From Konateibacter massiliensis (GTDB lineage Bacteria > Bacillota > Clostridia > Lachnospirales > Lachnospiraceae), in NCBI RefSeq assembly GCF_900184995.1, contig NZ_LT860098.1:625001-689000 (forward strand): a stretch of DNA of 64,000 bases, read 5' to 3'. The notes beneath the pieces were generated by a model. That model was not told the origin of the DNA. It was given only the letters and a program-made list of their open reading frames with translations, and ran no database searches. Of the stretch, positions 43,249-52,524 are shown one piece after another (the first letter of the stretch is position 1; each line of letters opens with the position of its first letter). Position numbers and translations under genes: made by a program.

Positions 43249-43320
43249 TTCAGCCATGCCATTCATAATGTGCCAGAATATGCAATTTAAGCAACTATAT
43301 TACCAATTGGCAAGCACATT
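43249..43320 (-). repeat. hairpin-plus-conserved-tail element, copy 1
   Basis: The first 21 bases (43249-43269) are identical to 45582-45602. The adjoining inverted repeat (AATGTGC 43267-43273 / GCACATT 43314-43320) has a different sequence from that of copy 2 but the same layout. Copies 1 and 2 flank the amylase gene. Confidence 0.55.
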
Positions 43321-43370
43321 ATTCATGCAGGGCGTCTGCCCTATAGAAATAATTCTATAGGGCTGAACTA

Positions 43371-45461
43371 TTACAAGTTTTTAAGCACCATCGCACTTCG
43401 CGCCGGAAGCATGATTCTCAGGTAATGTCCGTCCATTTTGTAATAGAAGTCTTCCTGCGTATATCCATCCTCTGTCGTAAGCATAATACGCCTCAATCTT
43501 GAGTTGTACAGCAATCCGATTTCCCATGCCGGAACCTCAGCCTTCCTCGCTTGCACATCATTGTTTACTAGGATAATCATCTGCTCTGTCTCGTCAAATC
43601 TTCCGTAGGCAATCACATGCTTCTCACCTGCCAAAAACTTGATGGAGCCATGCTTTAGTACCGGATAGCTCTTGTGAAGCGCAATTGCCGCCTTGTGAAA
43701 CTCAATCAGCTCCATGTCCTCCGCGCCCCATGGATAGGTCCGCCTGTTATCCGGGTCTGTGAAGCCGCAAACTCCTGCCTCGTCTCCATAGTAAATGGTC
43801 GGGGCACCCGGCCAAGTCATTTGAACAACAACAGCCTCGCGGAGCACACTCTTGTCCACACCTTCATTTGCCGCCTCAGGCTTGTATTTTCCGACTCTTC
43901 CCACAATTTGGTTTGTTCTTGTCAAAAAGCGAGAGTGGTCATGATTTGACAATTCATTCATTGCAATCTGAAGTGACGATCCGTTAAAGCTTGCCATATG
44001 GTGTCTCATAGCACCAAAAAAACTTCCGGCATTTCCCTTTAAATCATCCCGGTAATCATCGCTGTGTTTTTCCATGCCTGTCAAAAACCATGTAAGAGGC
44101 TCCATAAAGGCGTCATAGTTCATAACCGTATCCCACTCGTCACCAAGCAGCCATTCCTTCGGATCACCGTAATGCTCGGCTAAAATAACGGCATCTGGAT
44201 TACTTTCCTTCACCGCTTTCCTGAAATCCTTCCAGAAATTATGGTTAAACTCATTGCTGTGTCCCAAATCCGCCGCCACATCAAGACGCCAGCCATCCAC
44301 GTTGAATGGCTCTGACACCCATTTCCTGGCGATTTGAAGAATATATTCATACAGCTTAGGTGATTCCTCGTAATTTAGCTTAGGAAGGGTGCTATGCCCC
44401 CACCAGCCGTCATATTCAGTATTATAAGGCCATGAATTGTTGGAAGAAAACTTAAAAAAGCTCCTGTAAGGGCTGTCTGCCGATATATATGCTCCCGCTT
44501 CATAGCCCTCCGCATTCTCATAAATCCGTTCCCTATCCATCCATTTATTAAAAGACCCGCAATGATTAAACACGCCATCCAGAATAACTTTCATTCCGTT
44601 TTCATGTGCCTTTTCTACAAGGCTTGCAAAAAGCTCATTGCTTGCCTCCAAATTGCTTTTATCCGTAACACGCCTAATATATTTCGTTGCCTTTTGATTG
44701 TTGGCATCGTCATAATAGAGACAGTTTCCTCCGTCATTCACAATTTTGCCAAAATGCGGATCAATATAGTCATAATCCTGTATGTCGTATTTGTGGTTAG
44801 ACGGGGATACAAACAGCGGATTAAAATAAATAACCTCAACTCCCAAATCCTTGAGGTAATCAAGCTTATCCATCACACCCTGCAAATCTCCGCCATAGAA
44901 TTCTCTTACACCCATGACCTCCGGATATTTGTTCCAATCCTCCACCTTCGTGACTCCATCCTGGATATAGATATATTCCCTGTTTTCCACATCATTGCTT
45001 TTATCTCCGTTATAAAAGCGGTCGGTAAAAATCTGATACATAACCGCACCCTTTGCCCATTCGGGCACAGAAAAGCCAGGTATCACAGAAAAGGAATATT
45101 GTTCCTGAATATCCTTCGTAACACCAATTTTGCTGAAATATACTTTTATTCTTCCGGTAACGATTTCAAAATAATAAAAAACAGTCTCTTCTTCCACATA
45201 AACTTCCGTCTCGTAGAAATCAAATACTCCTTTTGTCTCGTATCGGCTCATCTCATATTTATTATTCCCTGCCACAAGATAAACTGCATCAAGGTTATCT
45301 CGTTCTGCACGGAAACGAATTGTAACATTTGAATTGACCGGCGGTTCAACCGGCGTACGGTATTGCATCGTCTCATCAGAAAACAATGCGTTCCGATTCA
45401 AGGCAGGTCTCATCTGTGCCAGATATAGCTGCCGTTGAATGATATCTTCTATGCTATCCAT
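43371..45461 (-). CDS. GH13 alpha-glucan hydrolase (neopullulanase/cyclomaltodextrinase-like)
   Basis: 696 aa, no signal peptide, so it acts on imported maltodextrins. An N-terminal beta domain of about 130 residues precedes the (beta/alpha)8 barrel. GH13 regions are clear: DGVFNHCG (region I), DGWRLDVA with the nucleophile Asp (II), ILAEHYG with the acid/base Glu (III) and NELSNHDHSRF with the third Asp (IV). The C-terminal 90 residues are the usual beta sandwich. The N-terminal domain plus barrel layout matches cyclomaltodextrinases or neopullulanases. A single gene between two copies of a repeated hairpin element. Confidence 0.93.
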   Translation of the reverse strand: MDSIEDIIQRQLYLAQMRPALNRNALFSDETMQYRTPVEPPVNSNVTIRFRAERDNLDAVYLVAGNNKYEMSRYETKGVFDFYETEVYVEEETVFYYFEIVTGRIKVYFSKIGVTKDIQEQYSFSVIPGFSVPEWAKGAVMYQIFTDRFYNGDKSNDVENREYIYIQDGVTKVEDWNKYPEVMGVREFYGGDLQGVMDKLDYLKDLGVEVIYFNPLFVSPSNHKYDIQDYDYIDPHFGKIVNDGGNCLYYDDANNQKATKYIRRVTDKSNLEASNELFASLVEKAHENGMKVILDGVFNHCGSFNKWMDRERIYENAEGYEAGAYISADSPYRSFFKFSSNNSWPYNTEYDGWWGHSTLPKLNYEESPKLYEYILQIARKWVSEPFNVDGWRLDVAADLGHSNEFNHNFWKDFRKAVKESNPDAVILAEHYGDPKEWLLGDEWDTVMNYDAFMEPLTWFLTGMEKHSDDYRDDLKGNAGSFFGAMRHHMASFNGSSLQIAMNELSNHDHSRFLTRTNQIVGRVGKYKPEAANEGVDKSVLREAVVVQMTWPGAPTIYYGDEAGVCGFTDPDNRRTYPWGAEDMELIEFHKAAIALHKSYPVLKHGSIKFLAGEKHVIAYGRFDETEQMIILVNNDVQARKAEVPAWEIGLLYNSRLRRIMLTTEDGYTQEDFYYKMDGHYLRIMLPARSAMVLKNL

Positions 45462-45581
45462 AATAGGCTCTCCTCTTTCTGAATATACAGATATTACTTA
45501 TATTTTATAATATCTTGTACTAATATACAAGGAATTTTGCGGAAATGAAGAAATAAGGTTCACTGGTTAGGCTAATTACAC

Positions 45582-45649
45582 TTCAGCCATGCCATTCATA
45601 ATTTGTCGGATTGAGCACATTTATAAAAATATATGTATTCCGACAAATT
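45582..45649 (-). repeat. hairpin-plus-conserved-tail element, copy 2
   Basis: Bases 45582-45602 match 43249-43269 perfectly. The neighbouring stem AATTTGTCGGA / TCCGACAAATT (45600-45610, 45639-45649) is perfect and unlike the stem of copy 1. Confidence 0.6.
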
Positions 45650-45683
45650 AAAAAGGACAGCCTTTCGATCTGCTGTCCTTTTT
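45650..45683. terminator. bidirectional terminator
   Basis: Stem AAAAAGGACAGC / GCTGTCCTTTTT (45650-45661, 45672-45683) with T runs on both strands. It can serve the membrane-protein gene at 45917 on the minus strand. The remaining 45684-45916 shows no gene. Confidence 0.75.
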
Positions 45684-45916
45684 AGGAGAAGGTATTTCTT
45701 TTTATGGGGGTGTAGCAAAAAACTATATAATGTATTGGGGGGTTTTACAATAATAATTATAGCACTGCGGCTAAAATAAGTGTGCACAAAGATTTGTTTT
45801 TTTGACATTCTTTTTTATCTAATCTTTATATTGAAAGCAAACGTTTGCACTTTTTTTGCCGAAATATTGACCAGTGCTGTCAAAAAATCGGCTTTCTTCT
45901 TATATATGCGCTTTTA

Positions 45917-46252
45917 TTAATAAAAACATGCCACACCAAAACCAATTACGCCGCATACCAGACAGATGACTTCCAGTATCTTCTCCACAACCGGATGAAT
46001 AAAGTAAGCCAACTTGTCATGCTTCTTAAACTGAAACCATTTATGAAAGGCTATGATGTCGTACACGACTACGCAGATTCCTACTCCGACCTGCTGAAAG
46101 AGGATTACGTTTTTCATCCAATCGGCATATTCCTCATTGCCCGCTGTGTTATTAAACAGCGCAATCAATTCAAATATAATATACAATCCGGTAAATACAA
46201 TCGCCGTAAATTTGTAATTATCAACCTTACCACTCTTACCTTCTACAATCAT
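45917..46252 (-). CDS. small membrane protein of unknown function
   Basis: 111 aa with three predicted membrane helices (about 15-33, 49-68, 90-111) and short charged loops (KWFQFKKHDKLAYFIHPVVEK). No family recognised. It lies 43 bp after the DEAD-box helicase gene on the same strand and may be read through from it. The coding assignment rests on the regular hydrophobic pattern and length; no function is proposed. Confidence 0.6.
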   Translation of the reverse strand: MIVEGKSGKVDNYKFTAIVFTGLYIIFELIALFNNTAGNEEYADWMKNVILFQQVGVGICVVVYDIIAFHKWFQFKKHDKLAYFIHPVVEKILEVICLVCGVIGFGVACFY

Positions 46253-46295
46253 CGTTTCACACCATACCCTTTCCCTAAAATTCTTTTATATCCTT

Positions 46296-47879
46296 TTATT
46301 TTTGGTTCGCCGGTTCAATGTTAATGTTTTTACCCTTAATTTTTGAGTTTTCCATCGCTTTTAAAACCTCGGAGGCATACTCACGCGGGACTTCTACAAA
46401 TGTATACTTATCATACATATCAATTGAGCCTACCAGCTTGCCCGGCATACCGCTCTCACCCGCAATGGCACCAAGGATATCGCCCGGACGAATATTCTGC
46501 TTCTTACCGATGTTGATAAACAGACGAACCATTCCTGCCTCTGCTCCGGTATTTCCAAAATCAAAGTCTTTTTCATGGTCTTCCTGCTTCTCGCCCAATG
46601 CAAGGGAAAGAAACGCTGCTGCCACGTCCATGGAGGTATAATCCTCTTCATTCAAGTGCTTCTCAATAATATCAATCATGGAGGTTAAATCCTCAGTCTC
46701 GATAATATTGGATATTCTCTCCAGCACCTTTTCCATCTTCGTGCTCTTTACATCATTTACGGATGGGATTGGCTGTGCCATAATCTTTGTCTTGCAGTAT
46801 CTCTGAATATCCTTTAGCTTGTACACTTCCTTGCCTACAACAAAGGAAAATGCCTTTCCTTTTTTTCCGGCTCTTCCCGTTCTTCCGATACGGTGTACAT
46901 AATACTCGTCATCCTGCGGTAAATCATAGTTAAAAACGATATCTACGTCATCTACGTCGATTCCTCTTGCCGCTACGTCAGTGGCAATCAAAATTTCCGT
47001 TTTACCGTTTCTAAAGCTGTTCATAACACGATCTCTCTGGGACTGCTTCAAATCACCGTGAAGTCCTTCCGCAAAATAGCCTCTTCCCTGCAGACCGCTT
47101 ACCAACTCATCTACCATTCTCTTTGTATTACAGAATACAACGGACAGCTTCGGATCATAAATATCCAGCAATCTGGACAATACCTCTTCCTTGTTTTTCG
47201 CCTTTACCTCATAATAATACTGCTCAATATTCGGTACCGTCAATTCCTTTTTTACTACCTTAACTGTCTGTGCATCTTTTTGATAGGTCTTCGCGATATC
47301 CATAATTGCCTTTGGCATTGTCGCAGAAAACAATACAGTCTGTCTATCCTCTGGAATCTCCTTTAGGATTGTCTCAATATCCTCACGAAATCCCATGTTC
47401 AACATCTCATCTGCCTCATCAAGCACGATGGTATGAATGTTTTCAAATTTAACCGTTTTACGTCTCATATGGTCCATAACACGTCCCGGTGTACCGATTA
47501 CAATCTGTGTTCCCGCCTTTAAGGAACGAATCTGCTTCACAATATCCTGACCGCCATAGATTGGTACAATTTTTAATCCGTGCATAAACTTTGAAAGACT
47601 TCTCAGTTCCTCTGCAACCTGTATTGCCAACTCTCTCGTAGGACATAGAATAATTTCCTGTAAACATTTCTTTTTTACATCTACTTTTTCTAAAAGCGGA
47701 ATACCAAATGCCGCTGTTTTTCCTGTTCCTGTCTGTGCCTGACCAATTACGTCGCCGCCTGCCATCACAACCGGTATCGACTTCGCCTGAATTGGAGTAG
47801 CCTCCTCAAATCCCATTTCCGTAACTGCTCTTAATATTGCATCCGATAGTTCTAATTCATCAAATCTAACTGTTTCCAT
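46296..47879 (-). CDS. DEAD-box ATP-dependent RNA helicase (CshA/DeaD type)
   Basis: 527 aa. Helicase motifs in order: Q motif (TPIQAKSIPV), I AQTGTGKT, Ia PTRELAIQ, II DEAD, III SAT, V ATDVAARGID, VI HRIGRTGR. The C-terminal 80 residues form a DbpA-type RNA-binding domain (VRLFINIGKKQNIRPGDILGAIAGE). The family unwinds structured RNA in ribosome assembly, mRNA decay and cold growth. Its leader contains a terminator-like hairpin (47908-47941), hinting at attenuation. Closest model is CshA or DbpA/YxiN; the exact orthologue is not certain. Confidence 0.95.
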   Translation of the reverse strand: METVRFDELELSDAILRAVTEMGFEEATPIQAKSIPVVMAGGDVIGQAQTGTGKTAAFGIPLLEKVDVKKKCLQEIILCPTRELAIQVAEELRSLSKFMHGLKIVPIYGGQDIVKQIRSLKAGTQIVIGTPGRVMDHMRRKTVKFENIHTIVLDEADEMLNMGFREDIETILKEIPEDRQTVLFSATMPKAIMDIAKTYQKDAQTVKVVKKELTVPNIEQYYYEVKAKNKEEVLSRLLDIYDPKLSVVFCNTKRMVDELVSGLQGRGYFAEGLHGDLKQSQRDRVMNSFRNGKTEILIATDVAARGIDVDDVDIVFNYDLPQDDEYYVHRIGRTGRAGKKGKAFSFVVGKEVYKLKDIQRYCKTKIMAQPIPSVNDVKSTKMEKVLERISNIIETEDLTSMIDIIEKHLNEEDYTSMDVAAAFLSLALGEKQEDHEKDFDFGNTGAEAGMVRLFINIGKKQNIRPGDILGAIAGESGMPGKLVGSIDMYDKYTFVEVPREYASEVLKAMENSKIKGKNINIEPANQK

Positions 47880-47907
47880 TTATTCCAAATTCCTTTCCTG
47901 ATTGTAT

Positions 47908-47941
47908 AAAAAAAAGCTCTAATACACTATGTATAGGGCTT
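47908..47941 (-). promoter_or_regulatory. terminator-like hairpin in helicase leader
   Basis: On the minus strand AGCCCTATACA-TAG-TGTATTAGAGCT forms an imperfect stem followed by eight U residues, 29 nt before the helicase ATG. Either attenuation of the helicase gene or a terminator for a short upstream leader RNA. Confidence 0.5.
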
Positions 47942-48060
47942 AACTTAATTTCAACTTATTATATACAGTTCTTAAGACAAAGCAAATCATAACAGACTAA
48001 TTATACCTTATGCTTCCTGCTTTGTCAAATAGTTATTCTCTATTATAAGCAGAAAATAAT

Positions 48061-48096
48061 GCCAAAAAGCTCTGCCTTTTTGCAAAGCTTTTTGGC
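48061..48096 (-). terminator. terminator of the 840-aa protein operon
   Basis: Stem GCCAAAAAGC / GCTTTTTGGC (48061-48070, 48087-48096), about 20 nt after the stop at 48115. Confidence 0.75.
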
Positions 48097-48114
48097 ACTT
48101 TATTCCTTATTTCA

Positions 48115-50637
48115 TTATTCACTTTTTATATAGGTCAGATAGGAACCTCCGGTTGACTCAAACTCATTTGTGCTGTCATTCATACCCATCTTATATATTT
48201 TGCCCGTCTTCGGATTCATAACACTGATATTCAATTCATCGTAGCCTATGATAAGTACTCTTGTGCCGTCACTCAGCCTTGCTATAACCGGCGCTCCTTC
48301 ACTTACATAGTAAAGGGCGGCGCTTAGAGATGCATTGGAAAGCTCAATTGTCCTTCCTTCCACATGCTCCTTCAAAATAGAAGCAGCATTTTCTCCTCGA
48401 TCCATCAGAGAGGCAGAATCCACATTCGTTCCCTCAAGCTCTAATATGGCATCTAAACATGCCGCAAGACTGTTTCCGCTTGTATCCTGTGTGGCTGTAA
48501 TGCCGCTTATCGTCGTTCGGATAAGCCTGTTTCCTCGCTCCCACACATATTCCTGACTGTCATCCACCACCACGCCGTACAGGCTGTCTGCTTCATTCAC
48601 TGCATCGCTCACATCCTGATAAATTCCGTGAAGCTGTCCTTTTCCGTACACATAATATTTCTCCTGCTGGTTTTTGGAGGCTTTCAGAGTAAGTGTAATA
48701 TCACCCTTTGCAAGTATATGCTTCGGATTGATGATGGTTGGTTTCGTCTCATTTAAGTTAGTGCCAAATATCAACTGTATCTGTGTCTGCTTTATCTCTG
48801 TTGATACGGAGTTTTCCTTTGTCTTCCCCGCCACAATTTCCATGCTGTTCATAATGCTGTCATCTTCCACGTAGGAATAGCCGTCCTCGCCAAGCGTTGC
48901 TCTTGTCAGGCGTATAACATTTCTCTGTATGTGAGCGTCCACAATATAAATGCCGTCAACCTGATACTCTTCGACCATATTTCCCGCATTATCCTGTATG
49001 CGGATACAATACATCGGAAACAAAGCGGCTCCTGTTGAATCCGTCCCGATATCCTCCGCTTTCGCTACCCCATAGATAAAATCATCACCCATAAAACCAA
49101 TCGGCATCACTCGCTCATCTTCTCCGACTGAAACTGTATTTCTCTGTCCGCTTGACAAGCTCATGATGATAATATCCGTGGAACTTACCGCATCTTCTCC
49201 GTTCTGCCAAGTAATAATACTGTTATCCGCAGAAAATACATAGCTGTCCGGGCTATCCTTACTGATTATCTCCTGATAGCTTTTCTCGGTTAAATCCACA
49301 CAGTAAATCGCATTATCCACATCAATATACATCTCATTTTGCTCATTTAAGTAGGCAAACCGCTCCACCGATTCCTTTAATATCTGATAGGATTTCGTGG
49401 ATGGAATAAACACACTTTCCTCCAAAGCATTCAAATTGCTGTTGTAGGTAAACACGTCGATGCCTACCTGCCCTTCATGATCTCCCCGTGTCATATAGCC
49501 ATACACAAGAAAAGATATATTTCCCTCATCGTTGACATCCATAATTTTGATATCATACTGGCTGTAATTTTCTCTGGAATCCAGAACATTATCCTTTAGG
49601 CTGTAAAGCCTTACCAGCTTATTTTCCGCTATGTTGACGGAGTACAGCTCCCCCTCCTGAACAAAGGCAACCATCTTACCGCTGCTGTTTTCCTTAAACT
49701 GAACCGCACTGTCTCTGATTCCGAGCGTCAGACGATTATCTTTATAAATCAAATTCTCCTCATCAAAAATCTGATTCATTGTCCTCTCAAAATCCAACAA
49801 GTAAATACGCTCCTGAGTATATCTAATTCGATAATATTCCTCTACGTTATAGTAATCCTTTGTATCATCCTCATTCTGAACGGCAACAACATAATCCAGC
49901 ACAACGCCAGCCGTTTGCTTGTCAATCTCTTTAATCTGAGGGATAGGAACACTTGCCTGTGTTACATTCAAGCTTCCCCATGTCACCTGCTCAAACTTGG
50001 AATTGATATTCACCTTATGGAAGCTGCTGTTATCGCCGCTTGAATTTGATTCGAGATAGATGACAAGGTCCTCGGCTGCCACCTTATCAAAAGTCTTCTC
50101 ATTGAATTCCTTTACAAAATCCAGTTTCTCCGTCACGCTTAGATTATCGCCTTTTACAATTCTTGTGTAATAATTTATGTTCTCATAATTCTTCGTACTG
50201 ATGACAATTTTAAGTATATACTCCTTGTTTTCCTCAAGGAGATTTTTGATATTCAGGGTTGCGCTGACGGTATCATTACTTTCCTTAAAGTCCTCCACTT
50301 CTGTCTGTTCCACAAGCCTTGTCGTATCAAGGCTTCTCACCTCGTAAGAAATCTTTTCTATCGAAGCTCCATAATTTTTTATCGTAATCGGCAGTGCCAG
50401 CCCTTCCGGAAGCGGTGTTATCGTATCGCGCATATAGTTTGCATCCATCTGCGTCGTATATCCGTGAAGCTCATTTAAATCCTCTTGATAGCTTGTCACA
50501 TACAGAATGGGAAGCGTGGGCTCTGCAATAGTCGTAATCTGATCTTCATCTTCTTTTCCCCGAAATACGGTTAAAAAATATATTCCAATCAAGAAAACGA
50601 CTACTAATACAGCTCCTTTTAAAATAGTCTTTCTCAT
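48115..50637 (-). CDS. membrane-anchored extracytoplasmic protein with C39-like C-terminus
   Basis: 840 aa. One N-terminal membrane helix (about residues 7-24) anchors a large external part. Residues about 300-600 are rich in repeated beta strands and may form a propeller-like sensor region. The last 130 residues (SLAACLDAILELEG ... LIIGYDELNISVMNPKTG) resemble C39-like peptidase folds. The His normally found before the IGYD strand is missing, so that domain is probably not a protease. Overlaps the upstream methyltransferase gene by 4 bp (ATGA). Typical of Lachnospiraceae proteins without assigned function. Confidence 0.75.
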   Translation of the reverse strand: MRKTILKGAVLVVVFLIGIYFLTVFRGKEDEDQITTIAEPTLPILYVTSYQEDLNELHGYTTQMDANYMRDTITPLPEGLALPITIKNYGASIEKISYEVRSLDTTRLVEQTEVEDFKESNDTVSATLNIKNLLEENKEYILKIVISTKNYENINYYTRIVKGDNLSVTEKLDFVKEFNEKTFDKVAAEDLVIYLESNSSGDNSSFHKVNINSKFEQVTWGSLNVTQASVPIPQIKEIDKQTAGVVLDYVVAVQNEDDTKDYYNVEEYYRIRYTQERIYLLDFERTMNQIFDEENLIYKDNRLTLGIRDSAVQFKENSSGKMVAFVQEGELYSVNIAENKLVRLYSLKDNVLDSRENYSQYDIKIMDVNDEGNISFLVYGYMTRGDHEGQVGIDVFTYNSNLNALEESVFIPSTKSYQILKESVERFAYLNEQNEMYIDVDNAIYCVDLTEKSYQEIISKDSPDSYVFSADNSIITWQNGEDAVSSTDIIIMSLSSGQRNTVSVGEDERVMPIGFMGDDFIYGVAKAEDIGTDSTGAALFPMYCIRIQDNAGNMVEEYQVDGIYIVDAHIQRNVIRLTRATLGEDGYSYVEDDSIMNSMEIVAGKTKENSVSTEIKQTQIQLIFGTNLNETKPTIINPKHILAKGDITLTLKASKNQQEKYYVYGKGQLHGIYQDVSDAVNEADSLYGVVVDDSQEYVWERGNRLIRTTISGITATQDTSGNSLAACLDAILELEGTNVDSASLMDRGENAASILKEHVEGRTIELSNASLSAALYYVSEGAPVIARLSDGTRVLIIGYDELNISVMNPKTGKIYKMGMNDSTNEFESTGGSYLTYIKSE

Positions 50638-51803
50638 GCTTGTTCTCCCACCCTTTCTTCTGTCAAAAGCTTTTCAAGTGTCGGAGTTACTCCCAGAAAT
50701 TCCTTGCATGCCTTATAATTTTTTAAATCATTTACTGTTTTTTCCTCTTTTACAGCCCTTATCAATATATTCTTAGGCGTGTGCTCCATATCGATAAACT
50801 CTAATATCTGCACCTTGTATCTCTTGCTCTCCAACAGCTCGGCACGCAAAGCATCCGTTACAAGTGCCGCGATTCGCTCCTTGATAATCCCATGCTTAAA
50901 TACAGGCCCCAATATATCATTGTTAATCTGTCTGTTCAATTCATGCTGGCAACAAGGCACGGAGAGAATTACCTCTGCCCCCCACATAACCGCCTTTTCC
51001 AAGGCATAATCTGTCGCCGTATCGCAGGCATGAAGCGTCACAACCATATCGACGCTGTCTACACCTTCAAAGTTGGCAATATCACCCTTATAAAAGCGCA
51101 GCTTCTCAAAGCCATATTTTTCACTGAGCTTGTTGCAGTTATCTATGACATCTTCCTTTAAGTCCAAGCCAATGATTCTCACATCCAATCCGTTCAACAC
51201 CTTTAAATAATAGTACATGGCAAAGGTGAGATAGGATTTTCCGCAGCCAAAGTCGATAATTTTAACCTCCTTTGTCCTCGAAAGCTTCGGAAGTACGTCC
51301 TCCACAAACTCCAAAAACCGGTTAATCTGCTTGAACTTGTCATATTTTGCTTTAACAATCGTTCCTTCTTGTGTCATAACGCCCAAGTCCACGAGAAATT
51401 CCACCCGTTTTCCCTCCGGTATGACATAACGCTTTGTCCTATTATGAGTCAAAGCTGTAATATCTCTGGTCCCTGCTGATGCATTAAGCTTTTTTTGTAT
51501 CGTCAGCTTTCCTTTTTTGCTTACCAGCACCGTCGCATTCATTTCATTATGCTCCAACTGAAGCTGCTTGAAGTTTTTTGTTATATTATTAACAATCTCT
51601 TCCTGCATAAATTCAACCTTATAATTCTTATGAAGCACTTTCGTACCTACATAAATCGTCTCCTGGAACCACAATTCATCCCGCAGCAAAATCGGTCTCA
51701 CCACGATTTTGGAGGGACCTTCGCTTTCCTTGGGGCTGCTGATTATAATTCTGATTAATTCCGCATCTAAGCATTTATTTAGCAATGTAATTAATTCTTC
51801 CAT
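50634..51803 (-). CDS. class I SAM-dependent methyltransferase (Methyltransf_25/RNA-methylase-like)
   Basis: 389 aa from ATG 51803, which has AAGGTGG upstream; the in-frame GTG at 51830 lies inside the terminator hairpin of the preceding gene. The N-terminal 150 residues are unassigned. The Rossmann domain begins with KIIDFGCGKSYLTFAMYYYL (SAM-binding motif I), then DLKEDVI and VVTLHACDTATDYAL. The family resembles putative RNA or small-molecule methylases with conserved CDTATD and SVPCCQHEL; the last may bind metal. Start of an operon with the 840-aa protein, ATGA overlap. Confidence 0.85.
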   Translation of the reverse strand: MEELITLLNKCLDAELIRIIISSPKESEGPSKIVVRPILLRDELWFQETIYVGTKVLHKNYKVEFMQEEIVNNITKNFKQLQLEHNEMNATVLVSKKGKLTIQKKLNASAGTRDITALTHNRTKRYVIPEGKRVEFLVDLGVMTQEGTIVKAKYDKFKQINRFLEFVEDVLPKLSRTKEVKIIDFGCGKSYLTFAMYYYLKVLNGLDVRIIGLDLKEDVIDNCNKLSEKYGFEKLRFYKGDIANFEGVDSVDMVVTLHACDTATDYALEKAVMWGAEVILSVPCCQHELNRQINNDILGPVFKHGIIKERIAALVTDALRAELLESKRYKVQILEFIDMEHTPKNILIRAVKEEKTVNDLKNYKACKEFLGVTPTLEKLLTEERVGEQA

Positions 51804-51822
51804 GTCTTCCACCTTATTAAAT

Positions 51823-51848
51823 ATAGTCACGGCATACTGCCATGACTA
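51823..51848 (-). terminator. hairpin terminator after spore-coat-like gene
   Basis: Stem ATAGTCACGGCA / TGCCATGACTAT (51823-51834, 51837-51848; one mismatch) followed leftward by ATTTAATAAG. Confidence 0.55.
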
Positions 51849-51966
51849 TATTTTAATTCCTTTATTGTAAAACCTCAACCTTATTTTGAATCTTTATAGA
51901 TTCGTAAGATGTCAAAATCAGTACAAAGCCTTTTTGACAGCCTAGTTTAGACAACCATGTATCACC

Positions 51967-52458
51967 TTACCAATATAACCTTCTGCGGCATCTGTTATGT
52001 CTACATCTTCTCTGAAAAATCTCATTAAACAATAATACATCTATTAAATCTCTGGTCGGACCTCCACCGCAGGAGCCGCCCCTGCATTGATTTCTGTGGG
52101 ATACCGGTGGTCGATAGTGGAAACCGTAGTTCATCATATAAATATCGTCTGCATCCGGCTCTTTTTCTTCCTCTTCCACTTCCTCCTTGACTATCTGATT
52201 GTAAATGTCTGTTCCGATTTTTCTGAGCCCCAGCCTATCCGGATATTCATCAAACATAATACTGCCTTCGTATTCCAGCTTATCACATTCTTCCTCCACA
52301 AGAGCCTGAATTGTTTTTGCCTGCGTCGGAAAAAGGCTTTTCATATATTCCGTATCTCTCTCTAGCAAGTCTTCCTCGCCTGTATCAGCCGGAAACCGCA
52401 TGCCTGCGTAATAGGGCATTTGTCCATATCCATAGGGCATATAGCTTCTATAATCCAT
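51967..52458 (-). CDS. Tyr/Cys-rich spore-coat-like protein
   Basis: 163 aa from ATG 52458 (GGAG 6-9 nt upstream); an earlier ATG at 52500 lacks a site. The N-terminus is rich in Tyr, Met, Gly and Pro (MDYRSYMPYGYGQMPYYAGM), the middle is acidic and helical, and the C-terminus has Gly-Cys and Arg-Cys clusters (CRGGSCGGG, RRCRHNRCRRRLYW). Such composition is common in spore-coat or outer spore-layer proteins of Clostridia, but I know no exact family. A sporulation role is inferred from composition and from the host being a spore former. Confidence 0.7.
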   Translation of the reverse strand: MDYRSYMPYGYGQMPYYAGMRFPADTGEEDLLERDTEYMKSLFPTQAKTIQALVEEECDKLEYEGSIMFDEYPDRLGLRKIGTDIYNQIVKEEVEEEEKEPDADDIYMMNYGFHYRPPVSHRNQCRGGSCGGGPTRDLIDVLLFNEIFQRRCRHNRCRRRLYW

Positions 52459-52524
52459 ATATACTCCTTTATTTTTATCATTATACAATACTATATGCAT
52501 TTTGCAAAGATTGGTGCGTAACCA

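Noticed and set aside
43338-43363. Inverted repeat GCCCTATAGAA/TTCTATAGGGC after the amylase gene as a terminator
   Set aside because: No U-run follows on the minus strand, so it is not a standard terminator; role unclear.
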